64,000 nucleotides of DNA from Chara braunii (taxonomy: Eukaryota > Streptophyta > Charophyceae > Charales > Characeae). This document shows, piece after piece, positions 32,850-43,745 of the stretch (within the stretch, counting starts at the first letter, position 1; each line of letters opens with the position of its first letter). Both the position numbers and the translations under genes were made by a program. The DNA lies in contig BFEA01000175.1 in assembly GCA_003427395.1 (NCBI GenBank), positions 1,946,170 to 2,010,169 of the forward strand, in the 5' to 3' direction. The notes under the pieces were generated by a model. It was given only the letters and a program-made list of their open reading frames with translations, was not told the origin of the DNA and made no database searches.

Positions 32850-34925
32850 CTATTATTGGAGACGATAAGAGCGTCCGCCAATAGTAGGCCTCCAGATTAG
32901 ATGGCTCCAATCTATTGGTGGGGAGCTACACCTGCTGGAAACCGGGTTCAGCATCCCATTTACAAAAAGATACGGAATGGAGCCAATTGTTTGTGGGCAC
33001 GGTGGGCAGCATTGATTGCCCTCACACGAGGGATTTACTGCCCATTAGTTTGGACGTTTGAGTAGGTCATAACCTCGCCATCCTGGCATGCAGAGGAGAC
33101 CACGAACGACAGTCCGTACCTACTGGAAATGAGATTCTACCCCTCCCCTGCCACATGGTGGAATCCCTATTAACCAGTGGGAGAGACCTCATGAAATCTA
33201 TAGCACCTCTACAAGTCAGACCGACTATGCCTGAGGCCAGTCGAGTAAAAAATTTTCAAATCCAATCGAATTACGTCCATGCTCAGTAACCGGGGAGGAG
33301 AAAAATTAAACACTCTGCCCGATTGTCCACCTCCGTGACCATTTTCCTCAGTCCAATCATTGCAGATGCCCCAAGAATCAGTTCAAATCAAACCAAATCT
33401 AGGCTAATCAGATCAGAAGAAAACAGATCAGATCCAATCGAAATGAAGATTGAGACGCACTTCAACACACTCCCCATTACATAACCTCCTCAGTGACGCC
33501 CTCCCTAGCTACCCCACCCCTTCTCGCCTCGAAAGCATGACGGGAGAAGAGCACTCACCAACGTAAGAGGTGCACACTGAGCAAAGCCATATAGGCGCAG
33601 GAGGCAAGGACGACAGCGCACATCCCAAAAAAGAAACCAGTCTGTGAAAACCCCGGACCTCTTGCGAAAAAACAGAGGGACAAGGAGGGGGCCACAAAAG
33701 CCTCACCGCCAACAAACCCGGCAAACCCGTGCGATCGGTCCCATCTGTTGTCGGCGACGGCAGCGTCATTGTTGGGGTTGTTCTTGTGGTCAGTGTTGGG
33801 ATTGTTGTCATCAATGCAGTGATAGTTCTCTTTACATGAACCTCAGCCGCCTGCAGATCATCTTCAGCGACCCCATGGAGAAAATCGCTCCCTCCCCACT
33901 CTGATTCCTTCATTGGCTCTAACAACTCATGCCACACCCTCCACTGTGGCTGAAGTCGATGATCGCCAGGTTTTCCCGCGTTACAGGATGATGCCACGAT
34001 CCTCCCAGGAACAGCTGTTGGTGTTGGAAAGTTTATTGGAAACATCATCAATGTTGTTGTCGACGTTGATGTTGTTGTTGTTGTGTCCTTAATATTGGCG
34101 GACTACCAGGCGATTCTGTGCCGTTATATGCTGCTGCGGTCTGCACAGGTATGGTTGCCGTTGTAGTTATTGATGTGATAGTGGTAGATGATATCCTGGC
34201 TGCACCGCAAGATTCTGCCATGACATCGACCCTCGTTATTGTTGAACTTGTTGATGTTGGTGTTATCGGCGTTTCGTCAGTGATCCCCACCTGGAGAATA
34301 TTGCTGTCTCCCCGGAGCTCCAGTTCCGCCATAGAGTCTAATAATACGTACTTCTCCCTCAGCAGTTGCCGGAGTTGGGCCAACAGCAGCCAGCACCTCC
34401 ACACACCATCAGCTAGCTGCGACCGATCATGATCATGTATGAAAGAGGCAATCGGTTCCAAGGCCTCCTCCGTCACTTCAAGTAGCACCTCTCTGGCCTC
34501 TACATCTGTGAAACAATCCATGAAGCTAGCATCGGGTCGTAGCCGACAGTTCTCCGCCAGCCAATACTCCAGCCGCCCAATCAATGAAACCACAGTCCGC
34601 AGATGCGCAGGGGAAGCATGATTTGCCGTTAAGGAAGCTATAAATGTACTACTCAAAGCAGCCACGGCTAATGTTGAAGCTAATACGCTGCGCCACAATC
34701 ACGTTTTTGCATCAGGCTCACAGCTGGTGCTACACCTGTCCACGCGTCGCGGGATACCCACGTCATCAACAGCAGATGCCACGTGGCAATCGGGATGCCA
34801 CGGGCGTCTACCGGGTGCTCGCACAGGCCTAGCGGTTGAGGAGCTGCCCCCTCAGGCGCTAGTCTAGCCGGCAGGCCGGGCCTTGCCGGTCCGACGGCGT
34901 CCGGGCGCTAGTGTTGGAGCAACTT
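32850..34925. mobile_element. 2.07-kb insertion present only in S1
   Basis: S1 and S2 align up to CCTCCTTTCCCTCT and resume at TCTC...CCCCAGCTACTTCATC. The sequence between is absent from S2. TTGGAG occurs at both edges and CTCT may be the target repeat, but neither inverted ends nor LTRs are clear. The right end has TGCCACGTGGCA. It carries a gene-like coding stretch, so it might be a transposed or retroposed host gene, or cargo of an unknown element. Confidence 0.65.
33556..34698 (-). CDS. Unknown secreted or membrane protein-like gene inside the insertion
   Basis: A first frame (34,698-34,048) starts MWRSVLASTLAVAALSSTF, a signal-anchor-like hydrophobic N-terminus. It continues with a helical, Leu-rich domain containing two Cys and several Trp (SLIGRLEYWLAENCRLRP, DGVWRCWLLLAQLRQLL), then a Ser/Thr-rich linker and a Gln/Asn-rich repeat. 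A second frame (34,051-33,830) reads QWRVWHELLEPMKESEWGG and DLQAAEVHVK. A third (about 33,840-33,556) has Asn-rich repeats, WDRSHGFAGFVGGEAF and a strong membrane helix (GMCAVVLASCAYMALLSVHL), ending exactly at a splice-donor-like GTGAGTGC. Frame changes fall in AAC-rich repeats, so small introns, frameshifts or sequencing errors are possible. Family not recognised. Confidence 0.45.
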
Positions 34926-36479
34926 CTCTCCGATACCCCAGCTACTTCATCATCCGGGAACGATGGCTCCTCAAGCTGGTGTTGCTGGAACAAATCTAGT
35001 CCTTCGTTGTCCTGTCCAAATGGACTTTGCCTAGTTTGACCCTCTGGGAACACGTNTTGTATGTTCCCACCCATCTGGAATGAGCCTTGATGTTGAGAGC
35101 GATGCCTGCTTGAAGCATTAACATCAGAAAATGACTCGACATTAATCAACGAAGCATCTACCAAACTATGAGAACTGGATGACGTGGAGCACAGTGGATC
35201 CTTTCTACCTACTGGCTCTGACACGTCAACTGCGGTACCTCTCCATGCCGAGTGTTCAGCCAGTTGACCAGATATGCCATCCATCTCAGACTGCCAACCA
35301 GACAAAGCGGCCTGACCTGTCTTGCGAGCATATCTGCCCTCCTCATTTCCATCAGCATCACTCCCATCAGCATCAAATAACCCTTTGTCCGTCATTGTTC
35401 TCGAACTGGCAGCAGCCACCTTTGCATCATTCCAATGATTAATCCCCATGCCCAAGGCCCTGTGCCCTGTGTCCCATAAATCTCTGCTGTCCTCACCAGA
35501 CACAGACTTCTCATGTGACCCAGACCGATTTTCAAAACCAGCCCCGCCTTCCTGGTGCACTGGCAGTTTGCCTGAATCCCTTACCGCAAAATCTCCTTCC
35601 ACATGTTCATCATCGCCAAACAAGCCGCCTCTACTTATCACAACTCTCCGAGTTCTCTGTTGTTGAGGTGCAGAACTAACACTTGTGTTCAAACTGCTTA
35701 CACTCTCTCTCTCTGTTGCCTGGTCATGAAACCTGTTGGCATCCCAGCTTGTCCGATCCTCATCACTCCCATCGAATAATCCCCTATCATCTCCCAAAAA
35801 CTCTATTGCAACTGCCAAACTCCCGGCTGCTCTGCTTTCCACACCTCCCTGTCCAGTGTTTGCCCTGCTCATCCCTCTGCCTCTCCGCAAACCACCCCGA
35901 TCACTGTCCGTCTTAGCCAGTGTATCCACAGTTGCTGAAGGCTGTTCCAAAACACCCCTCGATGAGTCGGAAATTGAAGTAACAGCCTCCTTTGACTCCT
36001 TTCCCACCTCGTAGGTTCTTTTCTGAGTATCTTCGGCAACAGCCCTTTCATCCCCGCTCAACAACTCAGGTAAGGCTGACCCCATCTGAGATGCTTCACA
36101 ACATAAGTCATTGTAAGTCAATATGTAGGATGGCTTTTCCTGCAAGAAACAGAGGACAGAAATGCAATGAAAAAGATAAACAGTATAAAAACTTGAAAGT
36201 TGAAACACTACCTGGGGATAAAGTACCCACCAAACAGAAGACAGACCACCAACTCCAACACAAGCCATCACCGATTGACTCGCTCCAGAAGTAATTTTGT
36301 ACAACGGCACAAATGACTAGGAGGTAACCCCACTGGCTGGTGCCCCTTTTTTTTCTAGTACCTCTCATTATTGAAACTTGTGCTGCTTGTGCATGCCCAC
36401 CACAGACGCGCCGGGAACCACAAGGGAAAAAAAATCAGGGACAGTGTGTTCCTTGCCACGACCATGGAACAGTTTGGGT

Positions 36480-37245
36480 ATTTTCTGCATGAGGTGTAGC
36501 AAACTTGGCTTGTAAACTTAACTCTCTAGCTCTTCTCTCTTCCATTCCCCCCCCCCCCCTTCCCCCCCCACCCGACCAACTCGTCGTACTCCCGTCCACC
36601 CAACAACACATATTTTAGGTCTTTCGGCGTCCTCTGGAGCAGGGAAGATACACCACCATATTTGTGATCTTTTGTGTAGCAAAGCGTGGCCCTGTGGTCT
36701 TTTGTGGGTGTGGCAAGCAGTGGAGCGAGGCCCTGTGCAGTTCGTGAATGAATCCTCCACTAGAAGATGGAAACATACACCTCTATAATCGGATCAAACT
36801 TCCAGTGGATACATGACCATATTCGGTAAGTGGCCAACAGTGGAGCAAGGCCCTGCGTAGTTGGGAAATGAATATTCCACTAGAACATTGGATGATACAC
36901 CATCATATTGGGACAAATCTTAGAGAGGAATACGGACAGATTCACCACCATATTTAGTAAGCAAATAGTGGAGCGAGGTCGAGTGTAATTCATATGAGAG
37001 AAAAAAAAAACTTCTGCTTTAGAACATGGGAAGATACACTGCCATATCTTTTGTCTTTTGTGCATGTGGCAAGTAGTGAAGCGAGGCCCTGTTCGAAACA
37101 TGAATCCGCCGCCACAACATTAGACGGTACACAGTCATGCCTTTTCTCTTTTGTACATGTCGTGAGTGGCAGAGCGATGCCCTATGTAGCTGTATTCAAA
37201 CATGTGGCACAACATGGCCTGCTTTCAAGCGCCTGGAGCTGAAAT
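36480..37245. repeat. Satellite-like array, S1
   Basis: Imperfect ~110-bp units contain GAGCGAGGCCCTG, then ATGAAT(C/A)TTCC, then GAACATGGGAAGATACAC and TTTTGTGCATGTGGCAAG (near 36,730, 36,845, 36,970, 37,080 and 37,160). The core is the same family as the array at 9.4-10.7 kb. Confidence 0.75.
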
Positions 37246-37269
37246 TAAATCGGGCATGAAAACGACAAC

Positions 37270-37450
37270 GAAAAAACACCACTTGAACTGAAAGGAAATC
37301 GGCAGCGCAAACGACAAGAAAAAAGACCGCCACCTACGGACACGAAAAGATGCAAAAACGACAAAGAAAAAAGAGCGCCACCTACAGACACGAAAGGACG
37401 CAAAAATGACAAAGAAAAAAGACCACCACCTACACTCACGAAACGACGAG
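37270..37450. repeat. ~57-bp minisatellite, copy number differs between S1 and S2
   Basis: Units of GCCACCTACGGACACGAAA followed by GCAAAAACGACAAAGAAA repeat three to four times here but only about one and a half times at 54,430-54,500 in S2. The open minus frame over it is a repeat artefact. Confidence 0.8.
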
Positions 37451-38438
37451 GCGTGACTCGCGCAAAAGGAAAACGAAAAACACGCCCTCAGGTTTTTGTT
37501 GGGCCCACCCCTTGTCCCCGCCCTTTTCCCAACACAAGGCATCTGGGCCTCATGGGAGCGTCATGTGAGACCCATCTTACACTTTAGTAAGAGTATAGAT
37601 AGAAGTATCCATACGAAAAAAAGAACGTCCACATAACAACACCCAAGAGACCAAAACGGATGTATTGGTCTTCACGGGACCAGCTTTTTTTGTTTTTTAA
37701 CAAACAGATTTTCAGGTGTGGAATACTTTGCATGAATGAGTAGACTGGATGCTGGAGTCTCCAGAGTCGTGGGTGTGGGAAGATGCAGAAAAGAACGAAA
37801 CACGGTATGTGCATGAAAGGCAAACCACCGAAGAGTACGTAGAACTGAGAGCAAAGGGGATCGATCGCAACATGGACTCAGGCGGTGGGTACCAAATTAC
37901 CAATAGAAAGTAGTACTGTGCATGTCAATTCAGAGCCTTCAGGTCAAACAAGTGCTGAGGCCTCAGTTCTATACGACAACTCAGGTTTCTGCAGCCCCAA
38001 CACAGCCCATCCGGTGACTGTGGAGGCAGATCAAGACCAGTCCAAGCACATACATTCTGTGCACGCACAATAGCAGCCAAGACCCGCACAACTAGGATTT
38101 TGTGTTTCCCAAACTGTCACACCTGCACTCTAGGTATACAACAGGTAAGAAATCAAGATTATAGCGGCATCATCAATCCAGTATCATCAATCCAGGCACT
38201 GATCACAAGGATGATGTCAAGCCAATGCCACTGCTTGCACTCCCTGTCCTCCACATCCCTTGCACTGCTCATCTCTTGCTCATCCCCCCGCCTCCTGCTC
38301 GGCCCTTAAATCCTCATCTATTTCCTCCTTCCCATGCTGCTGCTTCTCCCCATCATCCTCATCCCCCATCTTCTTCTCCTCCTCATCCCCCAACTTCTCC
38401 TCCACCTCCACATTCTCTACTTGTTCCGCTGCCGAATT

Positions 38439-38525
<87 letters not shown>

Positions 38526-39530
38526 ACCCTCTCGATTCCCTGTTCTTTGGACCTTTGGATTTGAGCCCGGTACCGCTATTTCAGAACTTCACCTTAATCC
38601 CCTCGGGGCTATTTTTGAGACCGAGCCTTTGAACACGTGACCTAGGTGAATCGTTATTAGTTACCTGAGCTTACCTTGATGATAGGCCAACTCATGAGTT
38701 GTGGAAGTTTTGGCAACGGTAGGCTGAGGACTTGATCCTTGAATCAGTCTGTAAACGGTACTACAGGCCTGGAGAAGGAAATTTACATTGGGATGTCAGG
38801 GAGAGACGCAGTATGCATCTAGAAACTCAACATAAAAACGTAGAAGGGAGCCATGAAGCAACTCGGTCCAGATTGCTACGGCAATATAGCTGGCTTGAGA
38901 TTGCCTGGCTGACAGAAGGCATCACAGCGTGTCGTCTTCCTCATAACGTGCTTCGCCTGATAGGTGTCATTGTGACCCCACCAACCATTACTCTCGACTT
39001 CGCGTTCCTCATTGTCGCCGCCACCACTGCTCTGAATGGCGCCTTCTGCTAAGGATCTCTCGTTCGCTGGATGAGCCCCCCTTCCCACTCATTCTTCCGC
39101 AGTACCTCTGTTCCTTTACGGCTATCGACCCCTTTGCAACCCTTATTTGCTTCTTCTTCTTTTATGGACCCTTCCTCTTCCTCTACCCTCCCATTTGCCC
39201 TCCCGCTTCCCCCCTCTCTCTCTCCCCCCTACTTAATCCTTGACTTGCTCCTCTCTTCTCAAACGCTCCTGATGAGTGTTGCATGCCTGAAACGGCAAAG
39301 ATCAAAAACCAAGAACCGGTCTCTCAAGGACAATACAAAAATAGCACAGTGGAAGACTGAAATACCAAGATCTGACGCAGCATAGACAATGGCTGGACCG
39401 GACTGCAACCATCATCACACTGTGTGAATGGCTCAGCGCAGCAAACGTAAACGGTGCACGGAGCCTGGACACATACATGGACAAAAATGGGGTAGAAGAG
39501 ACGAACGGTGGAGGGGATAGGGAGGATCAG
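37451..39530. other. S1 distal part, no gene supported; contains (CT)n at 38,442-38,520
   Basis: Collinear with 54,500-55,555 plus 62,983-63,873 of S2. Short frames are not conserved between the two copies, which argues against coding. At about 38,570 the sequence reads CGCTATTTCAGAACTTC; in S2 element D is inserted at exactly this TATT, so S1 holds the empty site. Confidence 0.7.
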
Positions 39531-39652
39531 CCACCATAGCCCGAGGAACCCAGTCTCCCATGTATCCCCAACGTTACTGCTCATACAATGTCAAGTCGCA
39601 ATGTCACTGAAGTGGGCGAAGCCCGAAATGTCACCAAGTCTCAATGTCAACT

Positions 39653-39654
<2 letters not shown>

Positions 39655-39709
<55 letters not shown>

Positions 39710-39980
39710 NNNNNNNNNNNNNNNNNNNNNNNNNNNNNNNNNNNNNNNNNNNNNNNNNNNNNNNNNNNNNNNNNNNNNNNNNNNNNNNNNNNNNNNNNNN
39801 NNNNNNNNNNNNNNNNNNNNNNNNNNNNNNNNNNNNNNNNNNNNNNNNNNNNNNNNNNNNNNNNNNNNNNNNNNNNNNNNNNNNNNNNNNNNNNNNNNNN
39901 NNNNNNNNNNNNNNNNNNNNNNNNNNNNNNNNNNNNNNNNNNNNNNNNNNNNNNNNNNNNNNNNNNNNNNNNNNNNNNNN
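39655..39980. other. (GT)n microsatellite and assembly gap (271 N)
   Basis: (GT)n from about 39,655 to 39,709 runs straight into N (39,710-39,980). The sequence after the gap is not continuous with S1. Confidence 1.
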
Positions 39981-40137
39981 TTGTATGTTCCCACCCATCT
40001 GGAATGAGCCTTGATGTTGAGAGCGATGCCTGCTTGAAGCATTAACATCAGAAAATGACTCGACATTAATCAACGAAGCATCTACCAAACTATGAGAACT
40101 GGATGACGTGGAGCACAGTGGATCCTTTCTACCTACT
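39981..40137. other. Misplaced copy of 35,057-35,213
   Basis: 157 bp identical by eye to the middle of the S1 exon. It begins at the same base (TTGTATGTTCCC) that follows the single N at 35,056 and ends where a Nextera transposon end begins. It is best explained as a read fragment pulled in by gap closing, not as genomic sequence at this place. Confidence 0.85.
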
Positions 40138-40145
40138 GCATATCT

Positions 40146-40164
40146 AGATGTGTATAAGAGACAG
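40146..40164. other. Nextera transposon mosaic end (synthetic)
   Basis: Exact AGATGTGTATAAGAGACAG, the 19-bp Tn5 mosaic end used in Nextera libraries. It is preceded by GCATATCT, which resembles the eroded other half (ACACATCT). Confidence 0.97.
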
Positions 40165-40212
40165 GTGTGTGTGTGTACCAAATACTGGCCTGTGCAAAGG
40201 TTGCGCCTCGAT

Positions 40213-40213
40213 G

Positions 40214-40274
<61 letters not shown>
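40213..40274. repeat. (CT)n microsatellite
   Basis: About 62 bp of CT, then (ACTC)n. Confidence 0.98.
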
Positions 40275-40277
<3 letters not shown>

Positions 40278-40307
40278 TCACTCACTCACTCCTAACCTCA
40301 CGCCCAG

Positions 40308-40721
40308 CACTGAAGACTACCGCTAACAATGCCCAGCCCGTAGACTACTAACTCTCTTCAATACTACCTCCTGACTGAAGGGCGAACCAGCTATATATAG
40401 CGCTGGTACGGCCCAAGTCCTGCTCAGACTGGCACCTAAACTGCCGCCCACACTAATGCGAAACTCGGCCGCTCAAACAAACAGACTCAACAGAGGCCTG
40501 GCGCCAAAACGAAAAGAGCGCCAGGTCCTGGCCTAGCCTGCTATCGCCTAACTGGGCCCTAACAAAAACGGTACCAGCCTAACCTTGCCTGCTAACCCTG
40601 CATGGCCTAGTACGGCCGAAACGGCGCTGGTCCCTAACCTAGGCCCTAGAAACCCTACTAACCCCTAACCCTACCCCCGGGCCCTATGGGGGCCCGTCCG
40701 TGTGGGACCCGTGGAATGCCA
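40308..40721 (-). repeat. 3' LTR of gypsy fragment F
   Basis: Matches 42,234-42,523: CTCAATACTACCTCCTGACTG, the TATA region and GGCGCCAAAACGAAAAG. The right end TGCCA at 40,721 lies one base from a poly-purine tract, giving a TG... start on the minus strand. The left end is not fixed because of the (CT)n. Confidence 0.75.
40389..40400 (-). promoter_or_regulatory. TATA box in LTR F
   Basis: CTATATATAG, also conserved at about 42,310 in the other LTR. The minus strand gives a TATATATAG core before the putative transcribed part. Confidence 0.55.
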
Positions 40722-40722
40722 A

Positions 40723-40740
40723 CCCCCCCCCCCCCCTCCT
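40723..40740 (-). other. Polypurine tract of fragment F
   Basis: The minus strand reads AGGAGG followed by a run of G, directly beside the LTR edge. Confidence 0.75.
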
Positions 40741-40879
40741 TGAAAGATTGAGCCTACCTGCAAGGGTGAAGCTGTCTATCGGAGGGAGGGACCGAAAATC
40801 CGGGTGGGACGGGCAGGTTGTGAGGCCACCTTTGCTAGTCATCACTTCGCATAGTCGGCATAGATCAGCAATGCGGATG

Positions 40880-42230
40880 CTTGCAAGTCTACTCGTGAAA
40901 CACATTGTGTGTCGTCGCGGTCGCGTTGCTTGAAAGTAACCTTGTACTACGTTGGCTTGTTGCCATACTTGTGATGCGTGACAACCCGATTTCTTGGTGA
41001 CCATCCATGGAAGGAGGGTCCTGCGATTGCCACGCCGGGAAATCATCGCTCTTGGCTGCTGTGTAAGTAGCCAACCTAGAGGCGTGGAAGACCGGGTGGA
41101 CCGACAGATGCGACGGGATATCGATCACAACCGATGGGCCATCATGCTCGTCACCCGCGGCTAATTTGACGGTCCATGGTCCAAACCACTTGGGGAGGAG
41201 TTTGCGCGAAACATCTTGTTTGACTGCGAACACCCGAGGCTAATTAGACGGTCCATGGTCGAAAGGAGGAGTTTGCGCGAAACATCTTGTTTGAGTGCGA
41301 ACTCCTCGAAGGAAACCCATACAAGGTAGCCGACGTGGATTGGACATGGCACGCAATGCTGATTACCTTGCTGCTGCATGCGAACTTGGGCCTTTTGCAT
41401 GTTTGAGCGGGCCTTGGCCAGCAAGTCCCGGTACTTCCATACGGAGGAGGGAGAGCAAGGGGCAATAATGTCGGCTGCCCAAGGGACTAGAATATGACCT
41501 TTCCAACCACCGTGGTGCAACTCGAATCGAGTCACACCAATCACCGGATGCAACGAAGTGTTGTACGCAAATTCGATGTCGGGGAGGCGGTCGACCCAAT
41601 CTTTCCGGTCCGGACGGATGAGCGTACGAAGCATCATTTGAGTGGGTTTGATGTGCCCGCTCCTTTTGCCCCCCCGTTTGTGGGTGCCATCTCGATGCCC
41701 GACTTTTTCATGAGAGAGGTCCAAAAGGCCGACATAAATCAAGTGTCGCGGGCGCTCACGATGTCTTCCGGAATGCAGTGGCCGCAAATCCAACCGGTGT
41801 GCAAAAGTCTCGCGAGGTCGGGAACTATCACATAATAATTGCAAGGAAGAAACCGCACATACTTACTTAGCCGATCAACGACTGTAAGGATGCATCATGG
41901 CCGAGGCGATCACGAGGGAAGGGTCCAGTGACGTTCATGGTAATGGACATTCTGGGTTCCTGGGAATTTGCAACAGTCGCAGCTCACCATAGGGGTTGCG
42001 GTTGCGGGGGCTTGTTTCGGCAATAGACCTCACAAAACTCGCAATGCCACGTAACATGAACCAACAGAATCGTTGACGAAGTGAAGTGACCGTACGATTG
42101 ACTCCGAAGTGTCCGGCGAGCCGCAAGCCATGGTACTCGTCAAGAAGGTGAGTTCGTAACCGGTGGTCCCGTGGGACGCATAGCAAGTCCTTGCCTCGTG
42201 AGTGGAGAAGCAAGTACCCGTCGACGATGC
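40880..42230 (-). pseudogene. Integrase of gypsy fragment F (broken)
   Basis: 42,213-41,935 reads LLCVPRDHRLRTHLLDEYHG and AGHFGVNRTV, the His pair of the HHCC domain; the Cys pair region is changed. About 41,840-41,700 in another frame carries RDTRFMSAFWTSLM around the second catalytic Asp, with the Glu region eroded. 41,640-41,400 reads WVDRLPDIEFAYNTSLHP. 41,233-40,889 reads KLLPKWFGPWTVKLAAGD and HPVFHASRLATY, the GPY/F-like end. A different gypsy lineage from A-E by wording. A ~78-bp tandem duplication (41,158-41,236 / 41,237-41,307) repeats the SRKLL region. No gag, RT or RNase H remains. Confidence 0.8.
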
Positions 42231-42233
42231 GGG

Positions 42234-42523
42234 CTGAAGACTAACATTAACAGCGCCCAGTGCGCCGACTACTCTCCTCAATACTACCTCCTGACTGAGG
42301 GGCGACCAGCTATATATAGCACTGGTCCGACCCAAGCCCTGCTGAGACTGGCGCCTAAACTGGCGCCCGCACTAGTGAGAAACTCGACCGCTGTCTGCCT
42401 CTGGCACCTAACTAAAAAAACGCATCCAAACTAACACAGGCTTGGCGCCAAAACGAAAAGGGCACTTGAGCCTGGCCTAGCCTGCTACCGCCTAGCTGGG
42501 CCCTAACCAAAACGGTACCGGCC
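42234..42523 (-). repeat. 5' LTR of gypsy fragment F, truncated at a Nextera junction
   Basis: Matches the LTR at 40,308. Its continuation is cut by synthetic adapter at 42,524. It joins integrase sequence directly on the left, so everything from PBS to RNase H is missing, by deletion or by misassembly. Confidence 0.75.
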
Positions 42524-42561
42524 CTGTCTCTTATACACATCTAGATGTGTATAAGAGACAG
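42524..42561. other. Nextera mate-pair junction adapter (synthetic)
   Basis: CTGTCTCTTATACACATCT immediately followed by its reverse complement AGATGTGTATAAGAGACAG: 38 bp, a perfect palindrome. This is the circularisation junction of Nextera mate-pair libraries, in which the two sides are genomic pieces originally kilobases apart. Confidence 0.98.
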
Positions 42562-43745
42562 CCCCCCCATCATATCCTCCTTACCTTACTCCGACAAGAC
42601 TTACTGCAGCAGAGCCACCATCTCCACTGCTGCTGTACCCTATTTCCATCCTACAAGCTAGCCCCCCCACTGGTAGGACGCTTGATATCCAACCATCTAT
42701 TCATCCCACTCAACCTCTTTTTGGAAAAATAGCCCCACAGAAGAATCCTGCCTCCATCATCGAAGGGAAGAAACGCAGACTGATCCGGGTGAAGTTAGCG
42801 GCTAGTGGCCGGTACCCGTCGAAATTTCAACGCCAATCGCTTCCACTACCAACTTCTTCCTTCCCAATCACCTCCGTCCTTCCCAACTCCGTCGTTGTGA
42901 AGAACTTCAGAGAGCCTCTTCTCTGCGGGGGCCGAGCACCATCATCACCCTGACATTCTTTGCCCCCACAAGAGTCCCAGTCTCCGTCGTCAAGGTGGTC
43001 AACTAGCACTACCCAACGCCAATCGCGCCAGAGTTCACTCTCATAAGCCGGTACCCATCAGCCAGCTTAAACTACCTGACGCCAATCGCATTTGATAAGA
43101 GGCCCCTCTAGCCGGTACCCATCGAGCAGCCCTATTTCCTCCCCCTCTCCGTCCTTGTAAAGAATCATTTGATGCCCCTGGCCCCTTACTTTAAAGCAGG
43201 TCCCCAAAAGCTCCACAAGATGCCCCGTTAGGTTTTTAATGGGAGAAAAATGAGATGCCGGAGCCATTACCCGGCCTTGGCTACAAAACAACTTCTGACG
43301 CCTTCTGACGACGAAATATAGAACAAAAATAGGAGACCAGCAAGCCCTGAAACAGACGACCTTAAAGATCCCGCCTCCATCATCGAAGGGAAGGACCTTA
43401 TTCACCTTCCCAACTCCGTCCTCGTAAGGAGCCCAGAGAATAGCTTATCTCAGCAGGGGGGAGGCACCATCATCACCCTGAAATTCCTTGCCCCCACAAG
43501 AATTCCAGTCTCCGTCATCAAGGAAGTGAACAACACTGCCCAACGCCAATCGCGCTAAAGGTCGCCCTCAACAACCGGTACCCATTGGACAGCCTAACTA
43601 CCCAACGCCAATCGCATCTGTTAAGGGTTCCCCCTAGCCGGTACCGGTTGAACAGCCCTATTTTACCCCCTCTCTATCCTTGCAAAGAATCCTTCGATGC
43701 CTTCCACCCCCTACTTCAAAGCAAGAAAACCCCAGACCCTACGAG
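42562..43745. repeat. ~530-bp tandem duplication with GCCAATCGC...CCGGTACC sub-repeats
   Basis: CACCATCATCACCCTGACATT at 42,937 recurs at 43,465, and long blocks around both align (CCCCCACAAGA(G/A)T(C/T)CCAG, CCCAACGCCAATCGCGC). Within each unit CGCCAATCGC followed by CCGGTACCCAT occurs two or three times. No coding frame is shared by the copies. Confidence 0.75.

Larger units (their letters stand above)
31716..36139 (-). pseudogene. Large acidic-protein exon, S1 copy, interrupted
   Basis: Same exon as 49,489-51,911. A 3' splice site (TTTCTTGCAG before GAAAAGCC) is at 36,139 and a 5' splice site (GAG before GTATATTTC) at 31,716. The frame is open from 36,139 to about 34,930, where a 2.07-kb insertion cuts it. 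It resumes at about 32,850. Further lesions are a small deletion near 32,550 that shifts frame and a 22-bp tandem duplication (GCCATCCCC-GCAGATGGGGTA) near 32,125 that shifts it again. One N (35,056) marks an assembly join. The predicted protein is Ser/Asp/Glu-rich and disordered, with spaced G-L-F-D/G-D-D/E motifs. Family not recognised. Confidence 0.75.
31119..39530. repeat. Segmental duplication copy S1
   Basis: Collinear with S2 (48,877-63,873) in direct orientation with high similarity throughout: the exon at 31.7-36.1 kb against 49.5-51.9 kb, the satellite-like array, and the final part to 39.5 kb. S1 alone has a 2.07-kb insertion (32,850-34,925). It lacks the two insertions of S2. Both copies start beside pieces of the same gypsy family. 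Confidence 0.9.

Noticed and set aside
37225-37542. Phe/Arg-rich minus-strand frame
   Set aside because: It is the translation of the 57-bp minisatellite and changes with copy number in S2.
38225-38640. Plus-strand Ser/Leu-rich frames and the minus-strand Arg/Glu-rich frame
   Set aside because: They come from (CT)n and are not kept in S2.
39071-39385. 104-codon plus-strand frame in S1
   Set aside because: The S2 counterpart (63,444 onward) has a different frame structure, so there is no sign of protein constraint.
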